A stretch of 64,000 bases of DNA from an uncultured Ulvibacter sp. (GTDB lineage: Bacteria; Bacteroidota; Bacteroidia; Flavobacteriales; Flavobacteriaceae). A program made the position numbers and the translations under genes. Each line of letters begins with the position of its first letter. Positions within the stretch are counted from its first letter, which is position 1. Shown here piece by piece: positions 62,392 to 64,000 of the stretch. The notes beneath the pieces are model-generated. The model ran no database searches. It was given only the letters and a program-made list of their open reading frames with translations, and was not told the DNA's origin. The stretch is taken from positions 1 to 64,000 of the forward strand of contig CALIAF010000028.1 in the NCBI GenBank assembly GCA_938041335.1. The letters run 5' to 3'.

Positions 62392-64000
62392 CACGAGAGC
62401 AGGATTGCATACTTTTAAGACGTTTTTATACACCGCATTTATTGCACTGTTATTTTCACAAGGCATACACGCTCAAGAAAATGACCTTAACAACGCTCAG
62501 CTATACACCCTAAATGAAATTAAGGTCACAGGTGCTCAAAATTTTAATGAGCAAACAGTGATTGCATTTACTGGACTTAAAAAAGGGGATAAACTATATA
62601 TTCCTGGAGAAAAACTGAGTCAAGTAACAAAGAAACTATGGGAGCAAAACCTATTTAGTGATATTGCTTTTTACGTTACTAATATCAGCGGAAACGATAT
62701 CGACTTAGAACTTTATATCGTTGAGTTGCCAAAACTTAACCTTGTTACTTTTGAAGGTATTAAAAAAGGAAAAGTAAAGCAACTTGTAGAAGATAATGGT
62801 CTCAACAAAGGAACAAAAATCACTAAAAACCTTATTACCACAACAAAAAACTATATTACCAACAAATATAGAAAAGATGGTTTTCTAAATACCAGCGTGA
62901 TCATTAGTACGCGACCTTCATTAGATTCTACAGGAACCGTAATTGGCGATGATATGAAGGTGCTAATTAATAAAGGAGAGCGTGTTAAGGTAAAAGAAAT
63001 TGACTTTGACGACAACGTTGCTTTGACTGACAAGCAGTTAAGGGGCGCAATGAAAAATGTAAAGCGCAAAAACCCAATTAACATTTTTAAAAGAAGTAAA
63101 TTTTCTGAAGAAGGTTTTAAAGAAGACAAAGAATCTGTCATCGCAAAATACAAGGCAAATGGATATAGAGATGCCCGTATACTAAGTGACACACTTAGCG
63201 TGATTGATGAGCAGAACGTTGCACTTAAGCTTAAAGTAGAAGAAGGGCGTAAATATTACTTCGGAAATATTCGATTTCTTGGAAATAGTGTATATACAGA
63301 TGCCCAGTTGCGTCAAGTAATGGGAATTAAAAAAGGAGAGACCTATAACGGTGTTTTACTTCAAGAACGTATTACGGACGAGGCTGACCCTGAAGCCAAC
63401 GACCTTACCAACCTATACCAGAATAACGGGTATTTGTTCTCTAGCATTAACCCAGTAGAAGTAGCTGTTCGTAATGACACTATTGACTTTGAAATTCGTA
63501 TTAGAGAAGGAAAAATAGCATACTTTGATCAAGTAACGGTTATTGGAAACACAAAAACCAATGATCACGTTATTTACAGAGAATTACGCACAAGACCAGG
63601 ACAAAAATATAGCAAGCGTAATGTAGTCCGTACCATTAGAGAACTTGGACAATTGGGATATTTTGACCCTGAACAATTATCACCAAACTTTAAAAATGTA
63701 GACCCCAACAATGGCACACTTGATATGGAATACGCCGTTGTCGAAAAAGGGTCTAGCCAGATTGAACTTCAAGGAGGTTATGGTGGTGGAGGTTTTGTAG
63801 GTACATTAGGATTATCATTCAATAACTTTTCGCTGCGTAATGTTTTTAATAAAGAGGCATACCGACCAATTCCTATGGGAGATGGTCAAAAATTGTCGCT
63901 AAGAGCACAGGCAAGTAGTTTCTACTCAACATATAGTTTGTCATTAGTAGAGCCTTGGTTAGGAGGAAAAAAACCAGTGCAATTGAGTACGTCTTTCTCT
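62378..64000 (+). CDS. bamA: Outer membrane assembly factor BamA (partial, C-terminus beyond window)
   Basis: The first 541 codons are present. A signal sequence (FLYTAFIALLFSQGIHAQ) is followed by POTRA domains (LNEIKVTGAQNFNEQTVIAF, YYFGNIRFLGNSVYTDAQL, IAYFDQVTVIGNTKTNDHVIYREL, read in parts) and then the start of the barrel (GGYGGGGFVGTLGLSFNNFSLRN). The start is uncertain: GTG at 62378 overlaps uppS by 14 bp, and TTG at 62366 would overlap by 26 bp. It is coupled to uppS. The barrel end lies outside the window. Confidence 0.95.
   Translation, partial: MNNFNTRAGLHTFKTFLYTAFIALLFSQGIHAQENDLNNAQLYTLNEIKVTGAQNFNEQTVIAFTGLKKGDKLYIPGEKLSQVTKKLWEQNLFSDIAFYVTNISGNDIDLELYIVELPKLNLVTFEGIKKGKVKQLVEDNGLNKGTKITKNLITTTKNYITNKYRKDGFLNTSVIISTRPSLDSTGTVIGDDMKVLINKGERVKVKEIDFDDNVALTDKQLRGAMKNVKRKNPINIFKRSKFSEEGFKEDKESVIAKYKANGYRDARILSDTLSVIDEQNVALKLKVEEGRKYYFGNIRFLGNSVYTDAQLRQVMGIKKGETYNGVLLQERITDEADPEANDLTNLYQNNGYLFSSINPVEVAVRNDTIDFEIRIREGKIAYFDQVTVIGNTKTNDHVIYRELRTRPGQKYSKRNVVRTIRELGQLGYFDPEQLSPNFKNVDPNNGTLDMEYAVVEKGSSQIELQGGYGGGGFVGTLGLSFNNFSLRNVFNKEAYRPIPMGDGQKLSLRAQASSFYSTYSLSLVEPWLGGKKPVQLSTSFS

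Overview
The window looks like the chromosome of a marine-type Flavobacteriaceae (Bacteroidota). The composition is AT-rich, promoters match the Bacteroidota consensus (TTG or TTTG, about 19 bp, TAnnTTTG), Shine-Dalgarno sites are rarely visible, and several family-level markers are present: a type IX secretion (T9SS) C-terminal sorting domain, a GSCFA protein, DUF6252, DUF2797, DUF6089/PorG-like, a bacterial GH3-family enzyme, a folK-deoxynucleoside kinase fusion, and a methionine synthase split into two genes. No phage, plasmid, CRISPR array or complete insertion sequence was seen.

Layout. 1-5568 (minus) is the N-terminal 1856 codons of a giant secreted, repeat-rich surface protein that runs off the left edge. 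5569-7438 holds an AT-rich spacer, tRNA-Gly and tRNA-Leu with a promoter and terminators, then about 650 bp of duplicated, hairpin-rich DNA in which the 3' end of tRNA-Leu is repeated. 7439-19454 carries mutS, an OsmC protein and a methionine/one-carbon cluster transcribed leftward (PLP lyase/synthase, homoserine dehydrogenase, homocysteine methyltransferase, metH, metF) behind a SAM-I riboswitch. Divergent to it is metK behind what appears to be a SAM-II riboswitch. 20821-30830 has an amidase lipoprotein, an orphan NarL-type response regulator, a PQQ-repeat protein, small lipoproteins, a GSCFA protein and alaS. 31039-34552 is a rightward set: M23 peptidase, then MerR regulator, LemA and two TPM-domain proteins. 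34871-43319 has an outer-membrane beta-barrel receptor, der, an Rrf2 regulator, a serine/threonine dehydratase-like enzyme, a TrmH-like methyltransferase and folK-dNK. 43534-50766 has an AsmA-like protein, a T9SS cargo protein, DUF2797, GH3 and a LAS-type metallopeptidase. 50846-54233 is the tig-clpP-clpX proteostasis cluster. 54364-64000 has a holin-like membrane protein, an SGNH lipoprotein with a FadL-type porin, an alpha/beta hydrolase with pdxJ, and the envelope-assembly run CBS-nadK-porG-like-uppS-bamA (bamA incomplete).

How the genes work together. The strongest theme is methionine and SAM homeostasis. Homoserine is made by the homoserine dehydrogenase and thiolated by the PLP enzyme. 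It is methylated by the split MetH using methyl-folate from MetF, and converted to SAM by MetK. Two different SAM riboswitch classes face away from each other about 290 bp apart. The second theme is envelope biogenesis (BamA, UppS, PorG-like, AsmA, M23 and LAS peptidases, FadL).

The most unusual layer is repetitive DNA. Two families of short palindromes occur between genes and also in frame inside mutS and metH, at the metF start codon and inside the P3 arm of the SAM-I riboswitch. Tandem micro- and minisatellites sit in or beside envelope genes. The 10-mer CTTCGGAAAT occurs ten times in this window, against roughly 0.1-0.2 expected. The folK-dNK gene appears to lack any ATG, GTG or TTG start.
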